Shown: positions 23,443 through 33,295 of the stretch, piece after piece
Numbering within the stretch: position 1 is the stretch's first letter
How the letters are laid out: every line of letters begins with the position of its first letter
Assembly (NCBI GenBank): GCA_026646335.1
Contig: JAPKFY010000055.1
Coordinates: forward strand, 1-37,759
Length of the DNA: 37,759 nucleotides
Direction: 5' to 3'
Source of the DNA: Aequorivita sp.
GTDB lineage: Bacteria > Bacteroidota > Bacteroidia > Flavobacteriales > Flavobacteriaceae
The notes under the pieces: model-generated
Seen by the model: only the letters and a program-made list of their open reading frames with translations
What the model was told of the DNA's origin: nothing
Database searches by the model: none
Program-made: the position numbers and the translations under genes

Positions 23443-25707
23443 TTAACCGTTCTGCTTTTTTATCAAATTCAAAGCTGAACCTTCGCGATACCAATTTATT
23501 TGTGCATCGTTATAAGTATGGTTCACTTTGATGGTGTTTTTGCTGCCATCTTTATGGACAATCTCAAGAGTCAACGGTTTGTTTTCGGAAAAATCTGCAA
23601 TATCCACAAAGTTGAAAGTATCGTCTTCTTGAATCAAATCGTAATCTGCTTCATTAGCAAACGTCAATCCTAACATTCCTTGTTTCTTCAAATTCGTTTC
23701 GTGGATTCGTGCAAATGATTTCACCAAAACCGCAGCAACTCCCAAAAATCTTGGTTGCATAGCCGCGTGTTCACGGGAGGAACCTTCCCCGTAGTTATGG
23801 TCGCCCACAACAATGGTTTTTATTCCTTTGGCTTTGTATTCGCGTTGCACATTTGGCACGCCGCCATATTCGCCAGTGAACTGATTTTTTACAAAATTTG
23901 TCTTTTTGTTGAAAGCATTTACGGCACCAATCAACGTATTGTTAGCGATATTGTCTAAATGTCCGCGGTAACGCAACCAAGGCCCGGCCATAGATATATG
24001 GTCTGTAGTACATTTTCCGAAAGCTTTAATCAATAATTTTACACCTTGTAATTCAGAATCCTTAATAGGAACAAATGGCTCCAATAATTGAAGGCGCTCA
24101 CTATCTTTAGCAACTTTTACTTCTACAGAGCTTCCGTCTTCTTTTGGCGCTAAATAACCATTGTCGTCCACTTCAAAACCTTTTGGTGGAAGTTCTAGAC
24201 CTACAGGTTCTTCGAGTTTCACTTCTTGCCCGTCTTCATTTATTAATGTATCGTTCATCGGGTCAAAATCCAAACGGCCCGAAATTGCAATTGCGGCAAC
24301 CATTTCCGGCGAGCCAACAAAAGCGTGAGTGTTTGGGTTTCCATCGGCACGTTTCGAAAAGTTCCTGTTGAAAGAATGTACTATAGTATTCTTTTCATCA
24401 CCTTTTCTATCACTTCGGTCCCATTGCCCAATGCAGGGTCCACAAGCATTTGTGAAAATTGTTGCGCCAAGGTTTTCAAAAACGTCTAAAAGTCCATCGC
24501 GTTCGGCTGTAAAGCGAATTTGTTCTGAACCTGGATTTATTCCGAAATCGCTTTTCGCCTTTAAATTTTTATCTATTGCTTGCTGCGCAATTGAAGCCGC
24601 ACGTGATAAATCTTCATAGGAAGAGTTGGTACAGCTGCCAATTAACCCCCAATCAACTTTTAGGGGCCAATCATTTTTCCTTGCTTTTTCACCCAATTCA
24701 CCTACCGGAGTTGCCAAATCTGGAGTGAAAGGACCATTTAAATGTGGTCGTAGCGTTGTTAGATCTATTTCAATTACTTGGTCGAAATATTTTTCTGGAT
24801 TTGCGTAAACTTCGTCATCTCCTGTTAAATACGGTCTAATTTTATTTGCTTCATCTGCGATATCTGAACGGTCAGTAGCACGAAGGAAACGCTCCATAGC
24901 ATCGTCATAACCAAAGGTTGAAGTGGTTGCTCCAATTTCAGCACCCATATTACAGATAGTTCCTTTTCCAGTACAGGAAAGATTTTTTGCGCCTGGGCCA
25001 AAATATTCAACAATAGCCCCAGTTCCCCCTTTTACGGTAAGAATTCCGGCTACTTTCAAAATAACATCTTTTGAAGCGGTCCAGCCATTCAGCTGGCCAG
25101 TCAATTTAACCCCAATGAGCTTTGGGAATTTCAATTCCCAAGCCATTCCAGCCATTACGTCAACGGCATCTGCACCGCCAACACCAATAGCAACCATTCC
25201 CAAACCACCAGCGTTTACTGTGTGGCTATCGGTTCCGATCATCATACCGCCAGGGAAAGCATAATTCTCTAAAACTACTTGGTGAATAATTCCTGCTCCG
25301 GGTCTCCAAAACCCGATTCCGTATTTGTTTGAAACAGATTCAAGGAAGTTAAAAACCTCATTGCTTGTTTCATTGGCGCGCTTCAAATCTGGAACAGCGC
25401 CTTGTTTGGCTTGAATTAAGTGATCGCAATGCACAGTAGTTGGCACTGCCACAGTTTTCTTTCCGGCTTGCATAAATTGCAAGAGCGCCATTTGTGCAGT
25501 TGCGTCTTGGCATGCAATTCTATCAGGGGCAAAATCCACATAATCTTTACCACGTTGGAAAGCTTTGTTGGGGTTGCCGTCCCAAAGGTGGGAGTATAAT
25601 ATTTTTTCAGAAAGAGTAAGTGGTTTTCCCGTGATTTCACGTGCTTTGTCCACACGTTCTGCCATCTGGGCATAAACCTTTTTAATCATATCAATATCAA
25701 AAGCCAT
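23443..25707 (-). CDS. acn: aconitate hydratase, mitochondrial-type
   Basis: 4Fe-4S enzyme of the TCA cycle isomerising citrate to isocitrate through cis-aconitate. The 754-aa length and N-terminus ([20 protein letters not shown]) fit the mitochondrial-type aconitases, not the longer AcnA or the AcnB fold. Cluster ligands are GSCTNSS (Cys359) and [10 protein letters not shown] (Cys422, Cys425). Substrate-binding motifs are intact: [23 protein letters not shown], and the swivelling-domain [19 protein letters not shown]. Monocistronic, with a 213-base AT-rich leader that contains a 23-bp palindrome. Confidence 0.96.
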   Translation of the reverse strand: MAFDIDMIKKVYAQMAERVDKAREITGKPLTLSEKILYSHLWDGNPNKAFQRGKDYVDFAPDRIACQDATAQMALLQFMQAGKKTVAVPTTVHCDHLIQAKQGAVPDLKRANETSNEVFNFLESVSNKYGIGFWRPGAGIIHQVVLENYAFPGGMMIGTDSHTVNAGGLGMVAIGVGGADAVDVMAGMAWELKFPKLIGVKLTGQLNGWTASKDVILKVAGILTVKGGTGAIVEYFGPGAKNLSCTGKGTICNMGAEIGATTSTFGYDDAMERFLRATDRSDIADEANKIRPYLTGDDEVYANPEKYFDQVIEIDLTTLRPHLNGPFTPDLATPVGELGEKARKNDWPLKVDWGLIGSCTNSSYEDLSRAASIAQQAIDKNLKAKSDFGINPGSEQIRFTAERDGLLDVFENLGATIFTNACGPCIGQWDRSDRKGDEKNTIVHSFNRNFSKRADGNPNTHAFVGSPEMVAAIAISGRLDFDPMNDTLINEDGQEVKLEEPVGLELPPKGFEVDDNGYLAPKEDGSSVEVKVAKDSERLQLLEPFVPIKDSELQGVKLLIKAFGKCTTDHISMAGPWLRYRGHLDNIANNTLIGAVNAFNKKTNFVKNQFTGEYGGVPNVQREYKAKGIKTIVVGDHNYGEGSSREHAAMQPRFLGVAAVLVKSFARIHETNLKKQGMLGLTFANEADYDLIQEDDTFNFVDIADFSENKPLTLEIVHKDGSKNTIKVNHTYNDAQINWYREGSALNLIKKQNG

Positions 25708-25820
25708 AGTTGTATTTTTTGTTGATGCGAAATTACAAAAAAAATAGAATAATTAAAAAATATTTAATAGAATTGCTTATTTAGTAAATATAATTCATTA
25801 AATATTAAATATTATTGAAT

Positions 25821-25843
25821 ATAATTATCGATTCGATAATTAT
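25821..25843. promoter_or_regulatory. 23-bp palindrome upstream of aconitase
   Basis: ATAATTATCGA (25821-25831) and TCGATAATTAT (25833-25843) are perfect inverted repeats around one T. It lies 114 bases upstream of the acn ATG and 77 bases after the moxR stop. It has no T tract and little GC, so it is a poor terminator; a dimeric regulator site is the likelier reading. Confidence 0.5.
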
Positions 25844-25920
25844 AGATGGGTAATTTTAAGAATTTCAAAATATTACAATTCCAAAAATCTGCGAAATTTG
25901 AAAAGAATAACAAAGATTGC

Positions 25921-26874
25921 TTAATATAGGCTTTTAATTATCTCTTCTATGCTCAATCCTTCGGCTTCTGCTTTGTAGTTTTTAATCAATCGGTGCCTAA
26001 GAATACCGATTGCTGCTTTTTGAACATCTTCAATATCCGGAGAGAATTTACCGTGAAGTGCAGCGTGCGATTTTGCAGCCAAAATTAAATTCTGTGAGGC
26101 TCGGGGTCCAGCGCCCCAATCGATATAGTTTTTTACAGTTTCTGTAGCTGTAGAACTATTTGGACGTGTTTTTCCAACCAAAGTAACGGCGTATTCCACA
26201 ACGTTATCTGCAACAGGGATTCTTCGGATCAATTGTTGAAAATCTATGATCTCCTGCGCTGTAAAAAGTGGATTTACTTTTTGGGTTTCGCCTGAGGTTG
26301 TTTGTTTAACCACTTCTACTTCTTCAGAAAAGGAAGGGTAATCAAGATTGATGGCAAACATGAACCGATCCAATTGCGCTTCGGGCAATGGATATGTTCC
26401 CTCTTGCTCAATCGGGTTTTGGGTTGCAAGCACAAAATAAGGCAAATCTAATTTATAGTGATGTCCGGCAATGGTTACTGCCCGTTCCTGCATTGCTTCC
26501 AAAAGTGCCGCTTGGGTTTTTGGGGGAGTTCTGTTAATCTCATCCGCAAGAATAATATTGGCGAAAATTGGACCTTTTATAAATTTGAATTCCCGGTCCT
26601 TATCCAAAATTTCAGAGCCTAAAATATCGCTGGGCATCAAATCTGGCGTAAACTGGATTCTTTTGAATTGAAGACCTAAAGCTTCCGCAACAGTATTAAC
26701 CAAAAGGGTTTTCGCAAGTCCTGGAACGCCAATCAGCAATGCATGACCGCCTGAAAAGATGGCGAGCAACACTTGCTCAACCACTTCATCCTGACCTACT
26801 ATTACTTTTTTTATTTCCTGCCTAAGGGCGTTGTATTTTGAAACCAGTTGCGTTACCGCTGCTACGTCTGACAT
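25921..26874 (-). CDS. MoxR-family AAA+ ATPase
   Basis: A 317-aa AAA_3 ATPase thought to act as a chaperone for enzyme or envelope complexes. Walker A GVPGLAKT (49-56), Walker B IILADEINR (107-115), sensor 1 ATQNP (150-154) and the LDRF arginine motif (168-171) are present, with the C-terminal lid ending EEIIKSLY. MoxR genes are often followed by DUF58 and von Willebrand A genes; here the next gene is convergently placed aconitase territory, so those partners are missing. It begins 13 bases after the SurA-like gene and is probably last in that operon, suggesting a role linked to envelope protein quality control. Confidence 0.93.
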   Translation of the reverse strand: MSDVAAVTQLVSKYNALRQEIKKVIVGQDEVVEQVLLAIFSGGHALLIGVPGLAKTLLVNTVAEALGLQFKRIQFTPDLMPSDILGSEILDKDREFKFIKGPIFANIILADEINRTPPKTQAALLEAMQERAVTIAGHHYKLDLPYFVLATQNPIEQEGTYPLPEAQLDRFMFAINLDYPSFSEEVEVVKQTTSGETQKVNPLFTAQEIIDFQQLIRRIPVADNVVEYAVTLVGKTRPNSSTATETVKNYIDWGAGPRASQNLILAAKSHAALHGKFSPDIEDVQKAAIGILRHRLIKNYKAEAEGLSIEEIIKSLY

Positions 26875-26887
26875 ATTTTTTTCGCTA

Positions 26888-28324
26888 TTATTTTTTCATC
26901 CAATTACCAGCAAAATCACAATCTTGGTAGTCTTGGTTGATGCTAATATACGTATCTTTTATTTTCTCGTTCTGCCACTTGTTGATTACCTTGATCTGCT
27001 TTTCGCGAAGTGCCAACTGTTTAATTCGTTCGTAATCCTTAGAGTAATCGGCTTTGTGTTCGGGGTATTTTTTGGTAACGGTAAGTATTTTCAAACTGCT
27101 CTTTCCGGTTCGGTCGCGATCTGTAAAAACTTTTGAGACTTCGCCTTCTTTTAAGTTATAGACTTGTGCACTAAGGGTTGGGTCCATTTTTGTAAGGTCG
27201 AATTTAGTGTCAAAAGAAATTGGGTTTAACAGCTGGCCTCCATTGTTTCGGGTTTCTTTGTCATCAGAATTCTTTCTGGCAGCTTCCGCAAATGTGATTT
27301 CCGCTGAATCAATCTCTGCTTTTATATCTTCTATTTTTTTCTGTGCCGCATCTATTGATTTTTGCGAAACTTCGGGGAACATCAAAATGTGTCTTACGTC
27401 AACTTCCTGTCCGCGGATTTTTTCAACGTATAAAATATGATACCCAAATTCAGTCTCAAAGGGTTCGCTTATTTCCCCTTCCAACATTGAAAATGCTTGA
27501 TCCTTGAATTCCTTTGCCCATGGTGAATCTCTTTTAACGCCCGTATAAAGTCCTCCTTTTGATGCCGAGCCGGGATCCTTGGAATACAGAACCGCCTTCG
27601 TGGAAAAACTGGCGCCGTTGTCAATTATATCTGCACGCATTGCATTTAGTTTCGCTACAACTTCATCTTTTGCTTGCTGGGTTATTTCGGGATCGACGAC
27701 GATTTGTGCAATTTCTATTTCGGCTCCAAAAACAGGACGCTCATCTTCGGGAATAGAGAAGAAAAATGTTCTTACCTCTTCTGGAGTTACCTCTAATTTT
27801 TCAACTACTTTTTGCTGCATCATGCTTGCCAACTTTATGTTTTTGTTAGCTTCAAAAAGTTCTCTCCTCAATTCCGCAATATTGTCTTTCCTATAATAGG
27901 CAGCAACTTTTTCCTCGCTGCCAAGTTCACTTATCATATATTGCATCTGTTGGTCTATCATACCATTGATTTCGGCATCTGCAACCAACAAACTGTCTTG
28001 TTTAGCCTGATGTGCATAGAGTTTGTCTTCCATCAATTTACCCATCAATTGGCAACGGGTTATATCTTCTATTGATATTCCTTGTGATTGCATTTCAACA
28101 TAGGCTTTGTCTATATCACTGTCCAAAATAACGTACTCGCCCACTACAGCGCTAACACCTTCGGCTTTATACCGCTTGAAAGGTTTCAGCGTATCGCGTT
28201 GCATTAACTGTTGAACCACTAGGGAGTCATTGCTTTTCACAACGCCAGTGCTGTCTGGTTCCAATACAATCTGTGCTTGGAGCACGGCAGTGGAAAACAA
28301 CAACACCAATAAAAACTTATTCAT
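26888..28324 (-). CDS. SurA-like parvulin peptidyl-prolyl isomerase
   Basis: A 478-aa periplasmic foldase. ATG at 28324 gives a proper signal peptide (MNKFLLVLLFSTAVLQA); the further upstream start at 28360 would add a charged extension. A SurA-N-like helical region (about 50-165, AVVGEYVILDSDIDKAYVEM) is followed by two parvulin domains: about 170-275 (IEIAQIVVDPEI, GSASKGGLYTGV, FETEFGYHILYVEKI) and about 280-390 (DVRHILMFPEVS, NNGGQLLNP). It likely helps fold outer-membrane proteins. It overlaps the preceding lipoprotein gene by 8 bases. Confidence 0.92.
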   Translation of the reverse strand: MNKFLLVLLFSTAVLQAQIVLEPDSTGVVKSNDSLVVQQLMQRDTLKPFKRYKAEGVSAVVGEYVILDSDIDKAYVEMQSQGISIEDITRCQLMGKLMEDKLYAHQAKQDSLLVADAEINGMIDQQMQYMISELGSEEKVAAYYRKDNIAELRRELFEANKNIKLASMMQQKVVEKLEVTPEEVRTFFFSIPEDERPVFGAEIEIAQIVVDPEITQQAKDEVVAKLNAMRADIIDNGASFSTKAVLYSKDPGSASKGGLYTGVKRDSPWAKEFKDQAFSMLEGEISEPFETEFGYHILYVEKIRGQEVDVRHILMFPEVSQKSIDAAQKKIEDIKAEIDSAEITFAEAARKNSDDKETRNNGGQLLNPISFDTKFDLTKMDPTLSAQVYNLKEGEVSKVFTDRDRTGKSSLKILTVTKKYPEHKADYSKDYERIKQLALREKQIKVINKWQNEKIKDTYISINQDYQDCDFAGNWMKK

Positions 28325-29174
28325 TTTTATAGATTTCAAAATTATTTGTTTCAATAGCATCTTTTGTAATATCTGTTTCTAATTTTTTTATGAGTTCAAG
28401 CTTTCTTTTGTTCAAAATGATTTGTCTCAAAGTTGGCTTAATATAGGAAAAGGGTGCTGTATCATTGGGATTGAGCACGTTTTCAATTTTCACCAAATAT
28501 ACTCCTAATGAATCTTGCAATTGTGCAAAATTGGATTTTTTTAACACTTGTTCGTTATTGCCCTTTAACACTGGCAAGGCATGGAGCAAAACTTCTTTTT
28601 TGATCCAAACAGAATCATTGAAATTAGAGGATACAAATTGGTAATCCTGACTGTTTAGCGATTTTCTGTCTTTTTCATTATAACGATTCAGCTTTTCCTT
28701 TAAAGACGGCAGTCCATCAAAATTTAAGGGAAGCTGAACATAACGAAGCTTAACGAGCAAATCTCTTTGCTTGAAGTTTTCTTTATTTTCTTCGTAGTAT
28801 TTCTGGTATTCCTGCTCCGAAATTACGCTATCCAACTGTTTGTCAACAATTACATTTTTATAGGCATCGGTTAGCAGGTCTGTTCTATATTCCTGAACCA
28901 ATTTGTCAAATTGCTCCATCTTTTCTGCCGTAAGATTTATTTTTGCTTGCCCAATAAGCAATTGTTGCGTTGCCCAACGGTTTATGTAATTGTTTACAAT
29001 GATGGCACTATCTTCTGGCGAAGTATTTTCCGAAATCAATTTTGCAATGTCTGCTTTATATAAATAACTATCGTTCACACGGGCAATCGCTTCCTTCTCG
29101 GTTTCCTGTTTAAAATAATCACAGGAAACCAATAAGCAACAGCACAATATTATATAAAGAAATTGCTTTATCAC
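28317..29174 (-). CDS. lipoprotein, SurA-N-like without clear isomerase domain
   Basis: A 285-aa lipoprotein (signal ending LLVSC, Cys18). VNDSYLYKADIAKLISENTS and the YINRWATQQLL helix resemble the N-terminal chaperone region of SurA/PrsA-type proteins, but the parvulin motifs present in its two neighbours are not visible. It may act as a chaperone or a structural partner of the flanking isomerases. It shares 4 bases (ATGA) with the upstream gene and 8 with the downstream one, so the three are translationally coupled. Confidence 0.75.
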   Translation of the reverse strand: MIKQFLYIILCCCLLVSCDYFKQETEKEAIARVNDSYLYKADIAKLISENTSPEDSAIIVNNYINRWATQQLLIGQAKINLTAEKMEQFDKLVQEYRTDLLTDAYKNVIVDKQLDSVISEQEYQKYYEENKENFKQRDLLVKLRYVQLPLNFDGLPSLKEKLNRYNEKDRKSLNSQDYQFVSSNFNDSVWIKKEVLLHALPVLKGNNEQVLKKSNFAQLQDSLGVYLVKIENVLNPNDTAPFSYIKPTLRQIILNKRKLELIKKLETDITKDAIETNNFEIYKNE

Positions 29175-31129
29175 TTCAGTTGTTTCTTAACGTGTTTCAA
29201 TGTTTTCCTGTTAACTTCTACTTTGTATTTTGAATGCAAACTTTCTATCCAAGAAACTTCAAGATCGTTTTGGTAGTTGCTCAACACTTTCCCTTTTACA
29301 TCATCCAACGATTTTGGTCCGGGAGCAATTATTTCTTTAATGTTCACCACAACGAAGGAATCATTGCTTGGGTAAATTTTAGAAACCCCCTTATTGATTT
29401 CAAGATTTTTGGGAAGCTCGCGCTGGTCAATTTCAAAAACTCCAGGAGTGATAAGAACATTTACTTTATTTTCCGAATTCAGTACAGATTTAATTTCCTC
29501 TGCGGTTTTTCCTTCCCCCAACATTTTTTGTGCCTGCTGCGCAAGCAAGTTTGAAGTTGCTGCATAAATATCTGCGTCAACACGCTGTTTCCACTGGTAA
29601 TTTTGTTTGGTTTTATTGTAATACTCTTGAATACCTATAGAATCGTTTTTGCCCTTTTGCCATATGTTTTTGTCCATCACATCAAAAATTAAAAGACCGT
29701 CGCGGTATTCGTTGAGGATGGCGGCGTAGTCTTCATTTTCGTACTCAAGTCTTTCTTTGAAATAATCTTTCAGTTCCTCAGTTTCAAATTCATCATAAAA
29801 ATCTACCAATAACGTTTCCTTCAGTCTGTATGGGCGCGTTGTTCTTTGACGCTCTTCTATATATTTCGCAAAATCTGAATACGTTGATTTTTTTTCGTCA
29901 ATAACGAAAAGCGTTTTATCCTCATCGGCTGATATTGGAGTCATAACCCATTTTCTTTTCAAGATATCATCGCCGAGGTAGGTGTCAAAATAAGGCAAGT
30001 AGCTTTCTTCTTTTTTGAAGCCATATTTTTCCTTAATTTTTTTATTTGTGGCACTGGTAACAACTTTAGAGCGATCACCTTCGTTCACTTTTTTCTCAAG
30101 TTCAGCTTTTTGCTGCTCAAAAGTTTCCATTGGGAATTTTTCATCCAAACGGATAATGTGCCAACCGAAATCAGTTTTTACAGGTTTGCTCAAATCACCA
30201 GGGATTTTAAGAGCGTAAGCCGCATCCTCAAATTCTGGAGCACGAAGGTCACCTTTTGTGAAAGGCTTTAGCTTACCGCCCTGCACGGCTGAATTTTTAT
30301 CGTCGGAAAATTGTTTGGCAAGGCTTTCAAAGTTCTCCCCCTGTTTCAGCATGCTGTAAATTTCATTGATGCGCTCTTCTGGGTTAAAGTTGCGCGCGCC
30401 TTTTTTATCTGAAATCATAATATGCGATACCGAAATTTTTGGCATTCGCGCTCTTTTGCCGTTAACCTTCAAAACATGGTATCCAAAACTGGTGCGTACA
30501 ATACCTGAGATTTCGCCAACTTTAGTGTTATAAGCGGCATTCTCAAACGGATAAACCATATTGAATACTGTGAAATAGCCTAAATCGCCTCCAGATTCTT
30601 TTGCTCCAGGCTCTTCAGAATAGGTTTTCGCGAGCTTAGAAAAATCTTCACCCTTCAATGCTTTTTCTCGAATGGTCCTTATCTTCGAATATGCAGCCAA
30701 GGTGTCCTGGGGCAAAGCCTCATAATCAACACGGATCAAAATATGGGAAGCTTCTATATCTTCTTTGCCACGTTCGTAGGCTTCTTTGGCAAGTTCTTCG
30801 GTAACCTTGTCTTCAAAAAGATAATTTCTTGAAAGTTGGTCTCTGTACTTTGAAAATTCCTTTAAATAATTTTCTTCTTTGTCCAGACCCTGTGCTTGGG
30901 CTTCAACTATTTTAAGTTTATAATCAATAAAAAGTTGCAGATAACCGTCAATGTCTTTTTGCGACTCGTCCTGAACAAGATCCAGGTTTTTTTTGTAAAC
31001 ACGTTCAAATTCGTTTGCATAAACGGGCTTGCCATCTATGGTCATCAACACTTCTTTTTTATTTTGTGAAAAAACGGTTGTGGCGCTCAAGAAGGCCAAA
31101 ATGCATACGGTAAGAAAATTTTTCATCAT
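29171..31129 (-). CDS. periplasmic peptidyl-prolyl isomerase, two parvulin domains
   Basis: A 652-aa exported protein (signal MMKNFLTVCILAFLSATTVF, followed by SQNKK). Two parvulin domains are clear: about 125-220 (ASHILIRVDYEALP, GAKESGGDLGYFTVFNMVYP, TSFGYHVLKVNGKR) and about 230-335 (VSHIMISDKKGARN, QGGKLKPFTKGDLRAP, TDFGWHIIRLDEKF). The C-terminal 300 residues have no motif I recognise. First gene of a four-gene operon ending in moxR. A TATTTTTG -7-like box lies at 31199-31192. Confidence 0.93.
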   Translation of the reverse strand: MMKNFLTVCILAFLSATTVFSQNKKEVLMTIDGKPVYANEFERVYKKNLDLVQDESQKDIDGYLQLFIDYKLKIVEAQAQGLDKEENYLKEFSKYRDQLSRNYLFEDKVTEELAKEAYERGKEDIEASHILIRVDYEALPQDTLAAYSKIRTIREKALKGEDFSKLAKTYSEEPGAKESGGDLGYFTVFNMVYPFENAAYNTKVGEISGIVRTSFGYHVLKVNGKRARMPKISVSHIMISDKKGARNFNPEERINEIYSMLKQGENFESLAKQFSDDKNSAVQGGKLKPFTKGDLRAPEFEDAAYALKIPGDLSKPVKTDFGWHIIRLDEKFPMETFEQQKAELEKKVNEGDRSKVVTSATNKKIKEKYGFKKEESYLPYFDTYLGDDILKRKWVMTPISADEDKTLFVIDEKKSTYSDFAKYIEERQRTTRPYRLKETLLVDFYDEFETEELKDYFKERLEYENEDYAAILNEYRDGLLIFDVMDKNIWQKGKNDSIGIQEYYNKTKQNYQWKQRVDADIYAATSNLLAQQAQKMLGEGKTAEEIKSVLNSENKVNVLITPGVFEIDQRELPKNLEINKGVSKIYPSNDSFVVVNIKEIIAPGPKSLDDVKGKVLSNYQNDLEVSWIESLHSKYKVEVNRKTLKHVKKQLK

Positions 31130-31366
31130 TATTGAATATTTATTTTTAATGAAACGAAGCGCCTATGTTTAAGCTTCGGCGGACAAAGGTGCAAAAATAG
31201 CAAAAAGCTACGGGAACTTGCACCCGAAAAGCAAACGAATTTAATATAAATATAGTGTTTCACGCTTTTTAAAATATTCTTAAAACCCGTAACTTGCAGA
31301 AGCTATTGAAAGAACTTTAAAAAGTTATTCTTAAGATGAAACCCATACCCTCATAACAATATATAA

Positions 31367-31609
31367 ATGATTGAAAGAGTAAAGCTTATTTGGGACTTCC
31401 GAGGCCCGAATGCAAAGCACATAGCTGAGCATCACGCAAAACATCTTGCGGAATTCGCAGAAGCAGAAAAATTAAACAACGCTTTTACGGGCCATGAAGA
31501 AAACACGCCAATGCACCATATTGCTTTTTTTGTGGTTGAAAAAAGCCTGATGAATACCCTAAGGGAAACCTTGAAACCTACCCGTGGGCAAATTTATGAC
31601 GAACCGTGA
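31367..31609 (+). CDS. small conserved protein of unknown function
   Basis: An 80-aa His- and Glu-rich protein without signal peptide: MIERVKLIWDFRGPNAKHIA, then HHAKHLAEF and MHHIAFFVVEK. I do not recognise a domain. Ten His residues make metal binding conceivable, but nothing proves it. Its stop overlaps the GTG start of the DinB gene (GTGA), so the two are translated together, which supports it being real. Confidence 0.75.
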   Translation: MIERVKLIWDFRGPNAKHIAEHHAKHLAEFAEAEKLNNAFTGHEENTPMHHIAFFVVEKSLMNTLRETLKPTRGQIYDEP

Positions 31610-32049
31610 AAGCATTTTTTCAAGATACTTTAGAATACACACACCGTTGCAATCAGCAGCTTATTGAGGTATTGGACAAAAATCCTGAAACGTATGCAGA
31701 TAAAATAAGCCTTTTGGCAAGCCATACCCTAAACGCGCACCATGTGTGGAACCACCGTATTTTTGGTGTTGTTCCAGCACTTTCGGTTTGGCAACAGTTG
31801 GATATTGACAATTTGCAATTAATAAACAGCGAAAATTTTGAGCACAGCAAAGAGATTCTTCATAAAAAAGAATTGACCGAACCTATAAACTACACCAACA
31901 GCAAGGGGCAAAATTTCAACAATTCTATTAGTGAAATATTTTTTCACATCATAAATCACAGCACCTATCATCGCGGACAACTAATGAACCTTTTGAAAAT
32001 CAAAGGCGTGGAACCTATTGTTACGGATTATATTTTTTACAAACGCTGA
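31606..32049 (+). CDS. DinB-family metal-binding protein
   Basis: A 147-aa four-helix-bundle protein. The three metal-binding histidines of the DinB/YfiT family fit HTLNAHHVWNHRIFG (near 40-50) and HIINHSTYHRGQLMNLLKIKG (near 115-130). Related proteins include thiol-dependent transferases; the substrate here is unknown. The start is GTG at 31606, overlapping the previous stop; no ATG is available before the conserved first helix. Pairs with the small upstream protein. Confidence 0.85.
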   Translation: MKAFFQDTLEYTHRCNQQLIEVLDKNPETYADKISLLASHTLNAHHVWNHRIFGVVPALSVWQQLDIDNLQLINSENFEHSKEILHKKELTEPINYTNSKGQNFNNSISEIFFHIINHSTYHRGQLMNLLKIKGVEPIVTDYIFYKR

Positions 32050-32119
32050 AAGCAACTGACTGCTTATTTGCAATATTTATAGTAATATTGCGCTCTGAAT
32101 ATTTAAAAAAACAAACAAA

Positions 32120-32626
32120 ATGAAAATTCTAAAAATTGCAGTTTTCTTTATCGGTCTTTCAACCTTCGCCCAAGGAAAAGTGGGTGCTGTTGACGTAGAG
32201 TTCATTCTTTCCAAAATGCCCGAACTCACCACGGTTCAAACTGAATTGGAAACCTACGGTAAACAACTGGACATAGACCTCAACAAAAAAGTGGACGAAT
32301 ACAAAAAACTTGTAGAAGAATACAAACAAGGAGAGGCAGCCTTTACCGAAGAGCAGAAAAAAGAAAAGCAGGCCGCACTGATAAATTTGGACAAAGACAT
32401 TCAAAAATTCCAACAGAACGGTTCCAAACTGATGGACATTAAGCAAACGGAAGCGCTTAAACCACTTTACAAAAAAATAGGCGAAGCCTTGGACAAAGTA
32501 GCAAAAGCACAGAACTTCACACAAGTGATGCAGACCACTCAGGATCTGGTTTATTTAGACCCAGCATATGATCTTACAGTTCCAATTCTACTGGAACTCG
32601 GCATCACCATAACTGCTGAAGAATAG
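32120..32626 (+). CDS. OmpH/Skp-family periplasmic chaperone
   Basis: A 168-aa protein with a short signal peptide (MKILKIAVFFIGLSTFAQ) and the Skp pattern: VGAVDVEFILSKMPE, a long charged coiled coil (about 40-125, LDIDLNKKVDEYKKLVEEY), and a C-terminal VYLDPAYDLT. Skp holds unfolded outer-membrane proteins in the periplasm. Here it is monocistronic with its own terminator, not next to bamA, lpxD or a second ompH. This fits the envelope-folding theme of the preceding operon. Confidence 0.9.
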   Translation: MKILKIAVFFIGLSTFAQGKVGAVDVEFILSKMPELTTVQTELETYGKQLDIDLNKKVDEYKKLVEEYKQGEAAFTEEQKKEKQAALINLDKDIQKFQQNGSKLMDIKQTEALKPLYKKIGEALDKVAKAQNFTQVMQTTQDLVYLDPAYDLTVPILLELGITITAEE

Positions 32627-32660
32627 AGAAAACAACCCAACTTTTCTTTTGAAAAATATA

Positions 32661-32686
32661 AAACGTGGAGCTATTGCTTCACGTTT
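32661..32686 (+). terminator. intrinsic terminator after the OmpH/Skp gene
   Basis: AAACGTGGAGC (32661-32671) pairs with GCTTCACGTTT (32676-32686) around TATT (one G-T pair), followed by a T run to 32692. Confidence 0.85.
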
Positions 32687-32779
32687 TTTTTTACAATACT
32701 TTTTGGATATAGTTATATTTGAAGAACTTCAGAATTGTTTAAAATAGGAACTCACTAATAAAAGAAATCAAAATAATTG

Positions 32780-33196
32780 ATGTCTGAAAAAATCATTGAA
32801 CATATTCTCCAAAATCCTTCTGGCACTAAAACTGAAAATATTATTTTTAATGATCAGAATTATGAAGTTAGCTATAATTGGAAAAGCCGAATTAGTATAA
32901 AAATCGAACCTGCCCAGCATTTATTTCAAAATATAGATGTTTGTGAAATTCGAAAAGCACCCTTAGCTAGTCTTATCACACGCTATCCAAATTATAATTT
33001 AAGAGGTGAACGAACCGAGCTTACCGAAAAATTGCTTTACAATAAATACACTCCCGCCCTGCTCAGTTTTCCAGTTTCCAAATTAAGCTGTGAAAACGGT
33101 AAAATATCCTTCACGGCGACACTGAGAAAAAAACATATTATACAATTGGAAAAAATAATCAACTACTTTGAAGCATTGCTGGTTACTTTAAAATAA
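32780..33196 (+). CDS. protein of unknown function
   Basis: A 138-aa protein from ATG 32780 (an in-frame TTG precedes it by one codon). No signal peptide or membrane segment. MSEKIIEHILQNPSGTKTEN, then YEVSYNWKSRISIKIEPAQH and LISFP-like blocks suggest a mixed alpha/beta soluble domain. I recognise no family. It stands alone between two terminators. Confidence 0.6.
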   Translation: MSEKIIEHILQNPSGTKTENIIFNDQNYEVSYNWKSRISIKIEPAQHLFQNIDVCEIRKAPLASLITRYPNYNLRGERTELTEKLLYNKYTPALLSFPVSKLSCENGKISFTATLRKKHIIQLEKIINYFEALLVTLK

Positions 33197-33221
33197 TATC
33201 CCGCAGAGCTATTAAAAGAAA

Positions 33222-33247
33222 AAGCGTCAGGAAAACTCCCAACGCTT
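33222..33247 (-). terminator. intrinsic terminator after guaB
   Basis: On the minus strand AAGCGTTGGGA pairs with TCCTGACGCTT around GTTT (11 bp, two G-T pairs; plus coordinates 33222-33232 and 33237-33247), followed by a T tract from the A run 33215-33223. It is 48 bases after the guaB stop. Confidence 0.8.
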
Positions 33248-33295
33248 AAGTTTTAATTTAAAAGCAACTAAATACTATTACTGAATATTTTCCAA

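Noticed and set aside
31171-31210. A small gene in the divergent spacer before the 80-aa protein
   Set aside because: No frame with a plausible start; the stretch holds promoter-like -7 boxes only.
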